DNA of 64,000 nt from Aquitalea magnusonii. GTDB lineage: Bacteria > Pseudomonadota > Gammaproteobacteria > Burkholderiales > Chromobacteriaceae. The stretch lies in assembly GCF_002217795.2 (NCBI RefSeq), contig NZ_AP018823.1:2852001-2916000 (forward strand), in the 5' to 3' direction. A program made the position numbers and the translations under genes. Positions 42,317 through 52,438 of this stretch are shown piece after piece (position 1 is the stretch's first letter; every line of letters starts with the position of its first letter). Below the pieces are notes generated by a model. That model was not told the DNA's origin, searched no databases, and saw nothing but the letters and a program-made list of their open reading frames with translations.

Positions 42317-44293
42317 TCAGTGACTGGAGTGCTGGAAACGGTCCACCAGCTCCACCATCTTGCCAGCCGTGCTGTTGAGCTGGCCGGACAGCGCGGCGGC
42401 CTCCTGCACGATGTGGGCATTATTTTCCGCCAGCGCCGCAATCTTGCTGACATTGGTGGCCACATCATTGCTGGCGGCGGTTTGCTCCTGCATGGCCAGC
42501 GTGGTGCTGCGGCTCTTGCCGGCGGTATCGCTGGCCTTGTCGTGAATCAGCGCCAGGTCTGCCACGGTCAGGTCCACTTCGGCCATGCCGCCTTGCATGC
42601 GCTGCCGGGCGGTGGCCATTTGCTGCGCCACACCACGGGTTTCACGGCGGATGTCTTCAATCAGCGCGGCAATGTCCAGCGTTTCCTTGCTGGTGCGTTC
42701 GGCCAGCTTGCGCACCTCGTCCGCCACCACGGCAAAGCCGCGCCCCATTTCGCCTGCCCGTGCCGCTTCGATGGCGGCATTGAGCGCCAGCAGATTGGTC
42801 TGGTCGGCAATCTCGCGGATGGCGGTGACAATGCTGTGAATACCCTCGGACTTGTCGCGCAGCATGTCCACGCTATCCCCGGTCTGGGTAAGTCCGTCCG
42901 CGGTTTCACTCAAGGCGGTCGCGGTACTGCGCATGCGCGCGCGGCCATCGTCCACACAAGTTTGCATGTCCTGGGCCACGCGCATGGCTTGCTCGGCATT
43001 GTCGGTCACGGCGGCAATGCCGGCGGACATTTGCTCGATGGCAGCGGCAATATCCACCGAAGAACGGCTCTGCACATCCGCCGTGGAGGCGGCACGGGCT
43101 GATACATCGTTGAGCGAACGGGCGGCCGCCATCATCTGGTGCGCTTCGGTCTTGATCTGACGCAGAGTGTCGGCAAAGGCATCCACCAGGTGGTCAAACG
43201 CATGGCCCATGCGGGCTATTTCATCACTGCCCGGCAGGGCGGCGCGGCGCGACAGGTCAAAATCGCGGCTCATGCCGCCCATCAATTGCTCCAGGCGGGA
43301 AATCGGCCGCTCCACGCTGTGATAGATGGCCCAGCCCAGCAGCGACAACACCAGGATGGTGGCGGCGGAGCCCAGCAGGGTGAACCATAGCTGGAAACCT
43401 GCCTCACCCAGCAAGCGCTGAACATGCTGGTCCAGTTGCTCCAGCAGCACGTCCTGCAGTTGTTTCAGATTGGCCATCTGGGCGGTGGCAGTTTTGAACC
43501 ACTGTGCCGATGCCACGCCCAGCGGCTGCCCCAGCGGCGTGGTCATGATCTGCTGGCGCATGGCCTGCACAGCCGCCGCCTCGGCTGATTGATCGGCCCG
43601 CTGCGACAAGGCACGCAAAGAGCTGGAGGCCACCAGCCGCAACTGGCTGGCACAGGCTTGCTGCTTGGCCTGCAAGCCTGCGGCCTGCAACAGGCTGGCC
43701 TGGTCAAAACTGCCCCGCCCCAGCACGCCATTGATAAAACCACGCTCGCGGCCGGCAAACTCTTTCTGACACTGCAGATTGACCAGGGCCACGGTGTCCT
43801 GCAGCAGGCCGGCATCGCTGGTACTGCCGGCCAGACCGGCAATCAGCCCGATCAGTGCTTCGATATTGTCCGAATAGGCGGCAAACATCTGCCCTGCCGG
43901 CTGGCTGCGGCTGTCAATCGCCGCCCGCCCTTGCAGCAAGGCAGCTACCTGGCCGTCCACTGCGGCTGCCTGCGTGGCATCGGGCAGTTGCGCCAGGCTG
44001 CGGTGAAAATCGCTCAGGGCGCTGTCTGTTTGCTGGCGTGCGGATTTCAGTTCATCCGGCACACTGCTGCCGGCGGCAGCAAGAAAACCATTGCTCAAGC
44101 CACGCTCGGCCTGTAGCTGGTGAATCAGGTTGCTGGCCTTGCCGGCCACCTGCAGCAGTTGGGCGGAAGCCTGCAGTCGGGACAGGCTGTGCCACTTTTC
44201 CAGTGACAACACCCCGGCAAGACCGGCAATCACCAGTACGAAAGGTAGGATCAGCAAGCCCAGCCTGCTGGCGATGGAAAGTCTGGACAGCAT
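42317..44293 (-). CDS. NIT-domain methyl-accepting chemotaxis protein (putative nitrate/nitrite receptor)
   Basis: 658 residues from the ATG after GAGG; a longer in-frame extension is rejected. TM1 is [20 protein letters not shown], followed by a roughly 250-residue helical NIT domain with [13 protein letters not shown], then TM2 ([20 protein letters not shown]), HAMP and the signalling domain with hairpin tip [23 protein letters not shown] is the nitrate- and nitrite-sensing domain. It lies between narGHJI and narK, so taxis toward nitrate is the likely job. There is no C-terminal CheR-binding pentapeptide (it ends QHSSH). Confidence 0.9.
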   Translation of the reverse strand: MLSRLSIASRLGLLILPFVLVIAGLAGVLSLEKWHSLSRLQASAQLLQVAGKASNLIHQLQAERGLSNGFLAAAGSSVPDELKSARQQTDSALSDFHRSLAQLPDATQAAAVDGQVAALLQGRAAIDSRSQPAGQMFAAYSDNIEALIGLIAGLAGSTSDAGLLQDTVALVNLQCQKEFAGRERGFINGVLGRGSFDQASLLQAAGLQAKQQACASQLRLVASSSLRALSQRADQSAEAAAVQAMRQQIMTTPLGQPLGVASAQWFKTATAQMANLKQLQDVLLEQLDQHVQRLLGEAGFQLWFTLLGSAATILVLSLLGWAIYHSVERPISRLEQLMGGMSRDFDLSRRAALPGSDEIARMGHAFDHLVDAFADTLRQIKTEAHQMMAAARSLNDVSARAASTADVQSRSSVDIAAAIEQMSAGIAAVTDNAEQAMRVAQDMQTCVDDGRARMRSTATALSETADGLTQTGDSVDMLRDKSEGIHSIVTAIREIADQTNLLALNAAIEAARAGEMGRGFAVVADEVRKLAERTSKETLDIAALIEDIRRETRGVAQQMATARQRMQGGMAEVDLTVADLALIHDKASDTAGKSRSTTLAMQEQTAASNDVATNVSKIAALAENNAHIVQEAAALSGQLNSTAGKMVELVDRFQHSSH

Positions 44294-44389
44294 GTCCGCC
44301 TCACAATTCTTTTGGAATAAATTAGGATTTTTTTGCTGCTTGAAGCATAGGAAAATTCCTAGCAGCAATAAACATGCCGGGAAAATAAT

Positions 44390-44418
44390 AAAAAAAGGGG
44401 AAGCGCCCTGGCTCCCCC
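44390..44418 (-). terminator. Intrinsic terminator of the narK operon
   Basis: On the minus strand GGGGGAGC / GCTTCCCC (one bulge, 6-base loop) is followed by seven T. It lies about 40 bp past the stop of the second narK gene and before the chemoreceptor start, so narK transcription ends here and the receptor is transcribed separately. Confidence 0.8.
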
Positions 44419-44458
44419 TCTCCCTCCGCCTTGCCCGGAGGATCTGGCTCATGCGTAC

Positions 44459-45838
44459 TTAGCAGCGGATTTCTGCATTCTGGCGGGCGTAGAACCACCA
44501 GTTGATCAGCACGCAACTGGCGTAAAACAGGATGAAGGCATACAGCGCGGCCTCCACGCCACCGGTCATGGAAATGGAGGTGCCATAGCTCTTGGGAATG
44601 AAGAAACCGCCATACGCCCCAATGGCACCGGAGAAGCCCAGCACGGCAGCCGCTTCACGCGTGGCATCCGCCTGTGCCTGCTTTTGTGCCGCCTCGCCCT
44701 TGCCCGCCAGCCGCTGATGCAGGGTGAGGAAGATCACCGGCACCTGCATGAAGGTGGAACCGTTACCCACACCGGTCAGCGCAAACAGGCAGAGGAACAT
44801 GGCAAAAAAGCCCTGGAAGCTGCCGCCCTGGCCTGCATGCGGCAAGAACACCAGCACGCCGCCCACCGCCAGCATCATCAGCAGGAATACCGCCTGGGTG
44901 ACCTTGGCACCGCCAATCTTGTCCGCCAGCCAGCCACCGACCGGACGGGCCAGTGCGCCCACCAGCGGGCCGTAGAACACGTATTTGGTGGGGTCCACAT
45001 CCGGGAACTGGCCTTTCATCAGCAGCGGGAAACCGGCAGAGAAACCGATGAAGGAACCAAAGGTGCCGATGTACAGCCAGCACATCAGCCAATTGTGCTT
45101 GCGCTTGAAAATAACCACCTGGTCGGCAAAGGACGCACGCGCCGAGGCAATGTCGTTCATGCCCAGCCAGGCGGCAACGGTGGCCAGCAGGATGAAGGGC
45201 ACCCAGACAAAGCCGGCGTTCTGCAGCCACATTTTCTTGTGTACCGCGCCCTTGATCCAGGTTTGCGGATCGCCACCAAAGGCACCAAACACGCCCATGG
45301 TAATCACCAGCGGCACCACGAACTGCACCAGCGACACCCCCAGATTACCCAGACCGGCATTCAGCCCCAGCGCCGTGCCTTTTTCCGCCTTGGGGAAAAA
45401 GAAGCTGATATTGGACATGGACGAACTGAAATTGCCGCCACCAAAACCGCACAGCAGCGCCAGCACCACCATGGTGACGTAGCTGGTAGTCGGGTCCTGC
45501 ACGGCAAAACCGATGCCGATGGCCGGAATCAACAGGCTGGCGGTGGAAATGGCCGTCCACTTGCGGCCACCGAAAATCGGCACCATGAAGCTGTAGAAAA
45601 TGCGCAAGGTGGCACCGGACAGCGCCGGCAGCGCGGCAAGCCAGAACAGCTGGTTCTGGCTGTAGCTAAAGCCGATATTGGGCATGTTCAGCACCGCCAC
45701 GCTCCACACCTGCCAGATGACAAAAGCCAGCATCAGCGCAGGGATGGATATCCACAAATTGCGCCGGGCAACGGCCTTGCCCTCCTGCTGCCAGAACTCC
45801 TTGTTTTCCGGTTCCCACCGGTTAAGTACATGTGACAT
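44459..45838 (-). CDS. NarK-family nitrate/nitrite transporter (second copy)
   Basis: 459 residues from the ATG after GGAGG, 12 transmembrane segments, MFS NNP family. The two glycine-rich nitrate signatures are seen: ALLCGFGGGNFSSSMSNISF and VLGFSGAIGAYGGFFIPKSY. The conserved arginines on TM2 and TM8 (GATLRIFYSFMVPIFGGRKW; GALARPVGGW) are present. Length and sequence fit the NarK2/NarU nitrate-nitrite antiporter type. It is 53 bp downstream of the first narK gene, the same NarK1-NarK2 pairing known from denitrifiers. Confidence 0.94.
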   Translation of the reverse strand: MSHVLNRWEPENKEFWQQEGKAVARRNLWISIPALMLAFVIWQVWSVAVLNMPNIGFSYSQNQLFWLAALPALSGATLRIFYSFMVPIFGGRKWTAISTASLLIPAIGIGFAVQDPTTSYVTMVVLALLCGFGGGNFSSSMSNISFFFPKAEKGTALGLNAGLGNLGVSLVQFVVPLVITMGVFGAFGGDPQTWIKGAVHKKMWLQNAGFVWVPFILLATVAAWLGMNDIASARASFADQVVIFKRKHNWLMCWLYIGTFGSFIGFSAGFPLLMKGQFPDVDPTKYVFYGPLVGALARPVGGWLADKIGGAKVTQAVFLLMMLAVGGVLVFLPHAGQGGSFQGFFAMFLCLFALTGVGNGSTFMQVPVIFLTLHQRLAGKGEAAQKQAQADATREAAAVLGFSGAIGAYGGFFIPKSYGTSISMTGGVEAALYAFILFYASCVLINWWFYARQNAEIRC

Positions 45839-45891
45839 CACGTCCTCCCTGACGGCCACTCGGCCATCAATCAAAAATGGGGTTGCTGCTT

Positions 45892-47145
45892 TCAGGCCGA
45901 CTGTTTGGCCACTGCGGCCACGGCCTTGCCCTGTGCGGGCTTGAAGGAAAAATGCATCCACACCAGCGACACGCACACCGTGCCGTACAGCAGCATGAAG
46001 GCGCTGCTGCGCACGCCGGTGACATCCAGCAGCACGCCAAACAGGATGGGCAGCAGGAAACCGCCCATGCCACCGGCCAGGCCCACCACGCCGGACACCG
46101 CGCCGATGTTGTCGGGAAACTCGTTGGCAATGAACTTGAACACCGAGGCCTTGCCGATGGCCATGGCAATGCCCACGCCAAACAGCATCAGGGTGAAGGG
46201 GACAACACTCAGGCCGATATGGAAGCTTTGCACTCCATGGGTGGTGGTGATGCTGAAGTCGGTTTGCGGATAGGACAGGATGAAAAACGCCACCCAGCAG
46301 GTCCACATCACGCCCCAGGTCACCTTGTAGGGGCCAAAGCGGTCGGACAGCCAGCCGCCCATCGCCCGTAGCACGCCGCCGGGCAGGGAGAAACAGGCCG
46401 CCAGAAAGGCCGCATGCTTGATGTCAAAGCCGTACTCGCCCACGTAGTACTTGGTCATCCACAGCGCCAGCGCCACATAGCCGCCAAACACCACCGAGTA
46501 GTACTGGCAGTAGCGCAGCACCGCCGGATCCTTCATCAGCGCCAGTTGGCTGCGCAGGCTTACCTTGCTGCTGACCAGGTGGGCCGCATCCTGATAGGAA
46601 AACAGCCAGAACAAAATGGCCGTCACCAGCATGATGCCGGCGTAGACCGAGGGCACCAACTGCCAGCCGCCGATGGCGATGATGCCGGGAGCCACCAGCT
46701 TGGTGAGCGAGGAACCGGCATTACCTGCCCCAAACACCCCCATTGCCATGCCCTGCTGTTCCGGCTTGAACCAGCGCGCCACATAAGGCGTGCCCACCGA
46801 AAACGCCCCGCCGGCCAGCCCCACCAGCAGGCCGATGGCCAGAAACTGCCAGTAAGCCGTGGCGTACTGCATGATGAAGATGAAGGGCACGCAGATCAGC
46901 ATCAGCAGGAACATCACGATGCGACCGCCAAAACGGTCGGTCCAGATGCCCAGCGGCACGCGGATCAGCGAGCCGGACAGCACCGGCGTGGCGGCCAGGA
47001 TGCCGAATTCGGTTTCATTCAGCCCCAGATGCTGCTTGATGGGAATGCCCAGTACCGCAAACATCATCCAGATCATGAAACAGATGGTGAAAGCCACGGT
47101 GCTGGATGCCAGCACGGCATACTGCTTGAAGCGTAAAGAAGCCAT
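45892..47145 (-). CDS. NarK-family nitrate transporter (first copy)
   Basis: 417 residues, 12 transmembrane segments, MFS NNP family, shorter than the second copy. Signatures are GLAGGAFSVGTPYVARWF and GLAGGMGGFLLPILFG, with conserved Arg in SGSLIRVPLGIWTDRFGGR and GGVLRAMGGWLSDRFG. It fits the NarK1 nitrate/H+ symport type. The ATG (MASLRF) is preferred over a GTG 15 bases upstream. It is divergent from narX, so one regulatory region serves both directions. Confidence 0.94.
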   Translation of the reverse strand: MASLRFKQYAVLASSTVAFTICFMIWMMFAVLGIPIKQHLGLNETEFGILAATPVLSGSLIRVPLGIWTDRFGGRIVMFLLMLICVPFIFIMQYATAYWQFLAIGLLVGLAGGAFSVGTPYVARWFKPEQQGMAMGVFGAGNAGSSLTKLVAPGIIAIGGWQLVPSVYAGIMLVTAILFWLFSYQDAAHLVSSKVSLRSQLALMKDPAVLRYCQYYSVVFGGYVALALWMTKYYVGEYGFDIKHAAFLAACFSLPGGVLRAMGGWLSDRFGPYKVTWGVMWTCWVAFFILSYPQTDFSITTTHGVQSFHIGLSVVPFTLMLFGVGIAMAIGKASVFKFIANEFPDNIGAVSGVVGLAGGMGGFLLPILFGVLLDVTGVRSSAFMLLYGTVCVSLVWMHFSFKPAQGKAVAAVAKQSA

Positions 47146-47461
47146 GATGCTTTGCTCCACTATTGGGATAAGGCCATTTAACCCTTATCCGCACGCGGGA
47201 AATATTCACCGATAGCAGCACGGCGGGCGGCATGAGGAGCTAGGCAATGGCGGCAGATGGGGAAGAAGAACTAATCACAAAGGGGGATATACAAGCGCAG
47301 ATGCTTGCCAGGCATGGCTTGCAGCCGGATGAAAAGCAGCAGGCCAACTCCTTCTTGTGGTGAATTGTCGCCACATCCGGCTGGCTTTATTGTTAAGCTG
47401 AAAACAGACACGGCAGCGGCCTTGCCGCCCGCCTTCCCAGCCTTACCGGACCCGTAGCCAG
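47146..47461. promoter_or_regulatory. Divergent narK / narX promoter region
   Basis: 316 bp without a gene. It must carry the narK promoter (minus) and narX promoter (plus). An interrupted palindrome TGTGG / CCACA flanks TGAATTGTCG near 47360-47380 and could be a regulator site. I did not find a clear FNR box or paired NarL heptamers by eye, although both would be expected from the regulation of these genes elsewhere. Confidence 0.45.
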
Positions 47462-49366
47462 ATGATGCTTTACCAGACCCCGCAATTGCGCAGCCTGTCC
47501 ACCAAACTGCTGATGCTGACCATCGCCTGGCTGCTGCTGGCGATGACTTCCATCGGCTATACCCTGGTGCTGTCCTGGAAGCTGGAAGGCGGCGCTGCCG
47601 CCATCAACGACGCCGGCAGCCTGCGCATGCGCAGCTACCATCTTGCCTTGCAGGTCAGCGAGGGCGCGCCCCTGGCAGTGATCCACGAGGAAGAACAGCA
47701 ATTTGCCGCCATCCTGGCGCGCCTGAAAAAGGGCGATCCGGCACGGCCACTGTTTTTGCCGGACAATCTGTCGGTACACCAGCAGGTGGCCAGCATAGAA
47801 CAGTCCTGGCAGCACGACATGCTGCCGCTGCTGGCCGCCGCCGCCATGCAAAGCAGCAGCCGCAAGATGGAGCGGCCGGACATCGCCAGCTTCGTCAACC
47901 GCATCGACCGGCTGGTGAAACTGGTGGAAGAAGACAATGCGCGCAATACCACCTTGCTGCGCTTTTTCCAGATGGCCTTGATTGCCATGGCCATCATCGG
48001 CTCCTTCAGCATGATGTTCCTGCTGTTTTTGCTGGTGATCCGCCCGCTCAACGCGCTGGGCGAAGGCATGCTGCGCCTGCGCGACGGCAATCTGGATGCC
48101 CGGGTGATAGTAGACAGCAATGATGAATTTGCCACCATCGCCACCGGCTTCAACCAGATGGCAGGCCGCCTGCAGGACCTCTACACCACGCTGGAACAGA
48201 AAGTGGCCGACAAAACCCGCTCGGTGGAGGAAAAAAACCGCCAGTTGGCGGCGCTGTACAATGTCACCGCCTTCCTGCACGGCTCGCACACGCTGGACAA
48301 TATGTGCAGCGGCTTCATCAGCCGGCTGATCGAGCTGACCGGGGCCGATGCCGGCAGCGTGCGGCTGGTGGATTTCAAGCGCGGGCGGCTGGAGCTGATT
48401 GCACAACAAGGCCTGCCCGCCGACATGGTGGAACATGACGACTGCGCCCCGATTGACGGCTGCCTGTGCGGCGACGCGGTGCAACAGCCGGTTTCCGTCA
48501 TCCACCGCTTTGACCAGTTGCCGCATATCGAAGAAAAACACTGCCAGCGCGCCGGGTTTGCCAGCATCTCGGTATTCCACATCCGCCACAACCAGAACAA
48601 TGTCGGCATTTTCACCCTGTACTTCTATCAGACACCCAAACTGCCGCCGCAAGACCAGTTCCTGCTGGAAACCCTGGGCAGCCACCTGGGCGTGGCGGTG
48701 GAAAACCAGCGCCTGGCGGCGCGTGACCAGCAATTTGCCGTGGCCGAGGAACGCAATCTGATGGCACAGGGCCTGCATGACAGCATTGCCCAGTCGCTGT
48801 CCTTCCTCAATCTGCAAGTACAGATGCTGGAAGCGGCACTGGCCGACCAGCAAACCGAACAGGCACAGGAAAACCTGGCCTTCATCCGCACCGGGGTACA
48901 GGAATGTTACGAAGACGTACGCGAACTGCTGCTCAACTTCCGCACCCGCATCAACAAGGAAGACTTCGGCGACGCCGTGCGCACCCTGCTGGAACGCTTT
49001 GAAAAACAGGCCCGCGTACCCACCCAGCTCAACCTCAGCGGCAACGGCCTGGCACTGAACCCACAGCAGCAACTACAGGTGATTTTCATCCTGCAAGAAG
49101 CGCTGTCCAATGTACGCAAGCATGCCCATGCCCGCCGCGTGCGGGTGGATATCCACAACGATGCCGACTTCCACATGCAAATCCGCGATGATGGCTGCGG
49201 CTTTGACGAGGCACTGGTGGCCAGCCGGCGCGCCAGCCACGTCGGGCTGTCCATCATGCAGGAACGCGCGGCACGCATTCATGGCCAGATCAGCATTCAG
49301 GCCCATGCCGACGGCGGCACCGAAGTCAGCCTGCTGCTGCCACAAACCGAAAGACAAGCCGCATGA
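47462..49366 (+). CDS. narX: Nitrate/nitrite sensor histidine kinase
   Basis: 634 residues. TM1 (LLMLTIAWLLLAMTSIGYTL) is followed by the P-box INDAGSLRMRSYHLAL, the nitrate-binding helix of NarX/NarQ. TM2 is about 172-196, then HAMP, a GAF-like region containing a Cys cluster (CAPIDGCLCGDAV) as in NarX, and HisKA_3 with His439 in GLHDSIAQSLSFL. The C-terminal ATPase reads DDGCGFD and HVGLSIMQERA. It phosphorylates NarL when nitrate binds in the periplasm. Its stop overlaps the narL start (ATGA). Confidence 0.95.
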   Translation: MMLYQTPQLRSLSTKLLMLTIAWLLLAMTSIGYTLVLSWKLEGGAAAINDAGSLRMRSYHLALQVSEGAPLAVIHEEEQQFAAILARLKKGDPARPLFLPDNLSVHQQVASIEQSWQHDMLPLLAAAAMQSSSRKMERPDIASFVNRIDRLVKLVEEDNARNTTLLRFFQMALIAMAIIGSFSMMFLLFLLVIRPLNALGEGMLRLRDGNLDARVIVDSNDEFATIATGFNQMAGRLQDLYTTLEQKVADKTRSVEEKNRQLAALYNVTAFLHGSHTLDNMCSGFISRLIELTGADAGSVRLVDFKRGRLELIAQQGLPADMVEHDDCAPIDGCLCGDAVQQPVSVIHRFDQLPHIEEKHCQRAGFASISVFHIRHNQNNVGIFTLYFYQTPKLPPQDQFLLETLGSHLGVAVENQRLAARDQQFAVAEERNLMAQGLHDSIAQSLSFLNLQVQMLEAALADQQTEQAQENLAFIRTGVQECYEDVRELLLNFRTRINKEDFGDAVRTLLERFEKQARVPTQLNLSGNGLALNPQQQLQVIFILQEALSNVRKHAHARRVRVDIHNDADFHMQIRDDGCGFDEALVASRRASHVGLSIMQERAARIHGQISIQAHADGGTEVSLLLPQTERQAA

Positions 49367-50019
49367 CAACCATTCGTATCCTGCTGGTCGACGACCACAC
49401 CCTGTTCCGCAGCGGCCTCAAAGCCCTGCTGCAGCGCCAGAGCGACTTTGAAATTGTCGGCGAAGCCGCCGACGGCCTGGAAGGCGTGAAGCTGTGCGAA
49501 CAACTCAAGCCCGACGTGGTGCTGCTGGACATCGACATGCCGCAGATGAATGGCCGCGAAGCGCTGGCACAGATTCTGGTTACCCAGCCACAACTGGCGG
49601 TGCTGATGCTCACCGTATCGGAAGATGGTGAAGACCTGGCCGACTGCCTGAAAACCGGGGCGCGTGGCTATCTCTTGAAAAACATCAATGCCGACTTCCT
49701 GCTGGACAGCATCCGCCGCGCGGTGGATGGCGACAGCGTGCTGTCACCGGAAATGACTTCCAAGCTGCTGTCACAATTGCGCGGCGGCGAAAGCAGCAAG
49801 AGCAAGCGCAGCGGCGTGGAACAACTGACCCAGCGCGAGCGCGAAATCCTGGCCTGGCTCAGCCGTGGCGTCAGCAATAAGGAAATCGCCCGCTCGCTGG
49901 ACCTGGCCGAGAGCACGATCAAGGTGCATGTGCAGAACATCCTGCGCAAACTCAGCCTCAATGGCCGGGTACAGGCCGCGCTGTTTGCCGTCGAGCACGG
50001 CCTGGACAAGCTGCCCTGA
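49363..50019 (+). CDS. narL: Nitrate/nitrite response regulator
   Basis: 218 residues. The receiver has DD at 10-11, phospho-acceptor Asp56 (LLDIDMPQMN) and Lys in YLLKNINADF. A linker precedes a LuxR-type helix-turn-helix (LTQREREILAWLSRGVSNKE, then STIKVHVQNILRKL). It activates nar genes with FNR when phosphorylated by NarX. Length matches E. coli NarL (216). Translationally coupled to narX. Confidence 0.96.
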   Translation: MTTIRILLVDDHTLFRSGLKALLQRQSDFEIVGEAADGLEGVKLCEQLKPDVVLLDIDMPQMNGREALAQILVTQPQLAVLMLTVSEDGEDLADCLKTGARGYLLKNINADFLLDSIRRAVDGDSVLSPEMTSKLLSQLRGGESSKSKRSGVEQLTQREREILAWLSRGVSNKEIARSLDLAESTIKVHVQNILRKLSLNGRVQAALFAVEHGLDKLP

Positions 50020-50121
50020 TTTATTTGCAGCTGCAGCAATATCCTTGTTGAAGGCGGCAACAAGGACAACTACCATGTCATAGATAGTGTCACCATCAGC
50101 CTTACAGACCTGCGTACCATC

Positions 50122-51345
50122 ATGAATGCATATGCGCTGCTGGACGCGCTCAATACCCCGGTATGGATCATCCTGCCCGCCACGGATGACATCCTGTTTG
50201 CCAACCGGCAAGCCCTGGCCCTGGCCAGCCGGCAGACAGTAGCCGATTTGCGCGGCGGCTGCCTGTCGGCCCGCGCCCAGGAAAAACTGGCCGACTTCAC
50301 CCCCAGCATGCTGCAGCACGAGCAGGTGGTGGAAATATGGACGGTACAGGGGCAGGACGAAGCCCAGGCCATGGGCTGCCACCTGGGACATTTGCTGCTG
50401 GATGATGGCCGCAACGCCATCCTGGTGGAAGGCATGCTGGCCGCCAGCACCACACCGCTCAGCCACGCACTGCCGGCCAGTTCGCCACGGGATGGCAGCT
50501 TCCACGAAATGCTGATGCAGACCAATAGCGCACCCATGCTGCTGATCGACCCCGCCGATGAAGGCCGCATCGTCAATGTCAACCAGGCCGCCATCCGCTT
50601 TTATGGCTATAGCCGGAGCGAATTCACCGACAAGCACACCTGGGAAATCAATGCCATGGGCCGGGCCATCCTGCCGGTGATGCAACACATTGCCCAATTA
50701 CCTGGCGGCCACAAGCCGCTGAGCTTTGTCCACCGGCTGGCCGATGGCAGCCTGCGCGACGTGCAGACCTATGCCGGCCCGGTGGTGATTCACGGCAAAC
50801 GCCTGATGCTGTGTGTGATTCATGACATCACCGAACAAAAACGGCTGAAATCCGAATTGGAACAGGCCGCGCTGAAAGACCCGCTCACCGGCCTGTGGAA
50901 CCGTCGCCACCTGCTGCTGCAACTGGAACGCTCCATCCAGGAAAAACAGCGCTTTGGCAATGATTTCAGCCTGATCTTGCTGGACGCGGACAATTTCAAG
51001 CACATCAATGACCACTACGGCCACTTTACCGGCGATGAAGTGCTGGTATGGCTGGCCAAGACGCTGGAATCACGCGTGCGTGCCGTAGACAGCGTCTGCC
51101 GCTGGGGAGGCGAGGAATTCGTCATCCTGCTGCCACAAACCAGCCGCGACAATGCCCTGCATCTGGCCGAAGCCCTGCGTCAGACCGTAGCGCAAACCCG
51201 CCATGACAAACTGCCCGCTATCACCGTCAGCATTGGTGTGGCCATCCACCAGGATCAGGAAACGGTGGAAAGCCTGATCATGCGGGTGGACAGCGCGCTC
51301 TACCAGGCCAAGAACCAGGGCCGCAACTGCGTGATTGCCGCCTGA
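50122..51345 (+). CDS. PAS-PAS-GGDEF diguanylate cyclase
   Basis: 407 residues, no transmembrane segment. A first PAS-like domain (about 5-110; LLDALNTPVWIILPATDDIL) and a second PAS (about 130-250; FYGYSRSEFTDK ... VIHDITEQKRLKSELEQ) feed a GGDEF domain. That domain has LKDPLTGLWNRRHL, DADNFKHINDHYGH and signature GGEEF near residue 329. RxxD (RAVD) five residues before GGEEF indicates a working inhibitory site. It lies 102 bp after narL, so c-di-GMP output might respond to the same redox or nitrate conditions; that link is only positional. Confidence 0.9.
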   Translation: MNAYALLDALNTPVWIILPATDDILFANRQALALASRQTVADLRGGCLSARAQEKLADFTPSMLQHEQVVEIWTVQGQDEAQAMGCHLGHLLLDDGRNAILVEGMLAASTTPLSHALPASSPRDGSFHEMLMQTNSAPMLLIDPADEGRIVNVNQAAIRFYGYSRSEFTDKHTWEINAMGRAILPVMQHIAQLPGGHKPLSFVHRLADGSLRDVQTYAGPVVIHGKRLMLCVIHDITEQKRLKSELEQAALKDPLTGLWNRRHLLLQLERSIQEKQRFGNDFSLILLDADNFKHINDHYGHFTGDEVLVWLAKTLESRVRAVDSVCRWGGEEFVILLPQTSRDNALHLAEALRQTVAQTRHDKLPAITVSIGVAIHQDQETVESLIMRVDSALYQAKNQGRNCVIAA

Positions 51346-51463
51346 GACCGGCAACATCCCGCCCCTACTCCCTCCGACCTAGGCGTATGCCCACCACTGG
51401 CCAACTGGCAAGGCCGCGTCGGCAGCGTACACTGGCAGTCATTGTCCCCTTCTGGTGCCAGCC

Positions 51464-52438
51464 ATGCTGTCCGACCGTTTTGGCAGAACCATCGACTATC
51501 TGCGGGTATCCGTCACCGACCGCTGCGACCTGCGTTGCAGCTACTGCATTCCCAAAGGCTTCAAGGGCTTCGAGGAACCGGCCAACTGGCTGCGCTTTGA
51601 CGAAATACAGCGCGTGGTGGCCGCCTTTGCCCGCCTGGGCACGCGGCGCTTCCGCCTGACCGGTGGCGAGCCGCTGCTGCGGCGTGACTTGCCGCAACTG
51701 GTGGGCGCGCTGGCAGCCCTGCCCGGCGTGGAAGACCTGTCGCTCACCAGCAATGGCACGCAGTTGGCGGCACAGGCGGTAGCACTCAGAAGCGCCGGTC
51801 TGCACCGGCTTAATATCAGCCTGGATTCGCTGCGCCGCGACTGCGTGGCCAGCATCAGCGGCAGCGACAGCCTGGACAAGGTGCTCTCAGGGCTGGCCGC
51901 CGCCAAAGCGGCAGGCTTTGCCAATATCAAGATCAATATGGTGCCGCTGGCCGGGGTGAATGATGGCGATATCGAATCCATGCTGGCCTACTGCATGCAG
52001 CAGGGTTTTGTGCTGCGCCTGATCGAGGCCATGCCGATGGGCAGCACCGGCCAGCAGGCACAGGGCCTGGACCTGAGCCAGTTGCTGGACAAGCTGACGC
52101 GCCAGCATGGCCTGATTGCCAGTAGCCGCAGCCTGGGTGGCGGCCCGGCCCGCTACTGGCAGAATGCCGATGCCAGCTTTACCCTGGGCCTGATCACCCC
52201 GCTGTCGCAGCACTTCTGCGCCACTTGCAACCGGGTGCGTCTATCGGTGGATGGCACGCTCTATATGTGCCTGGGCCAGGAAGAGCAACTGGAACTGCGC
52301 CCGCTATTGCGTGCCGGTTGCAGCGACGCCGAACTGGAAGCCGCCATTCGCTCCGCCATCGAACTGAAACCGGAAAAACACGAATTCATCCAGCAGCCAC
52401 AACAGGTGGTGCGCTTCATGTCGATGACCGGAGGCTAG
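51464..52438 (+). CDS. moaA: GTP 3',8-cyclase, molybdenum cofactor biosynthesis
   Basis: 324 residues. The radical-SAM motif CDLRCSYC binds the N-terminal [4Fe-4S]; the second cluster is held by FCATCNRVRLSVDGTLYMCL. The C-terminus ends MTGG, the conserved GG tail of MoaA. It converts GTP to 3',8-cyclo-GTP, the first step to molybdopterin, which NarG needs. A GTG nine bases upstream is an alternative start; neither has a clear ribosome site. Its 3' end overlaps the converging fhuD-like gene by 23 bp. No other moa gene is adjacent. Confidence 0.95.
   Translation: MLSDRFGRTIDYLRVSVTDRCDLRCSYCIPKGFKGFEEPANWLRFDEIQRVVAAFARLGTRRFRLTGGEPLLRRDLPQLVGALAALPGVEDLSLTSNGTQLAAQAVALRSAGLHRLNISLDSLRRDCVASISGSDSLDKVLSGLAAAKAAGFANIKINMVPLAGVNDGDIESMLAYCMQQGFVLRLIEAMPMGSTGQQAQGLDLSQLLDKLTRQHGLIASSRSLGGGPARYWQNADASFTLGLITPLSQHFCATCNRVRLSVDGTLYMCLGQEEQLELRPLLRAGCSDAELEAAIRSAIELKPEKHEFIQQPQQVVRFMSMTGG

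Noticed and set aside
47146..47461. FNR and NarL binding sites in the narK/narX region
   Set aside because: Expected from known regulation, but no TTGAT-N4-ATCAA or paired TACYYMT heptamers could be found by eye, so none is annotated.
47393..49072. 559-codon frame antisense to narX
   Set aside because: Shadow of a well-supported NarX gene.
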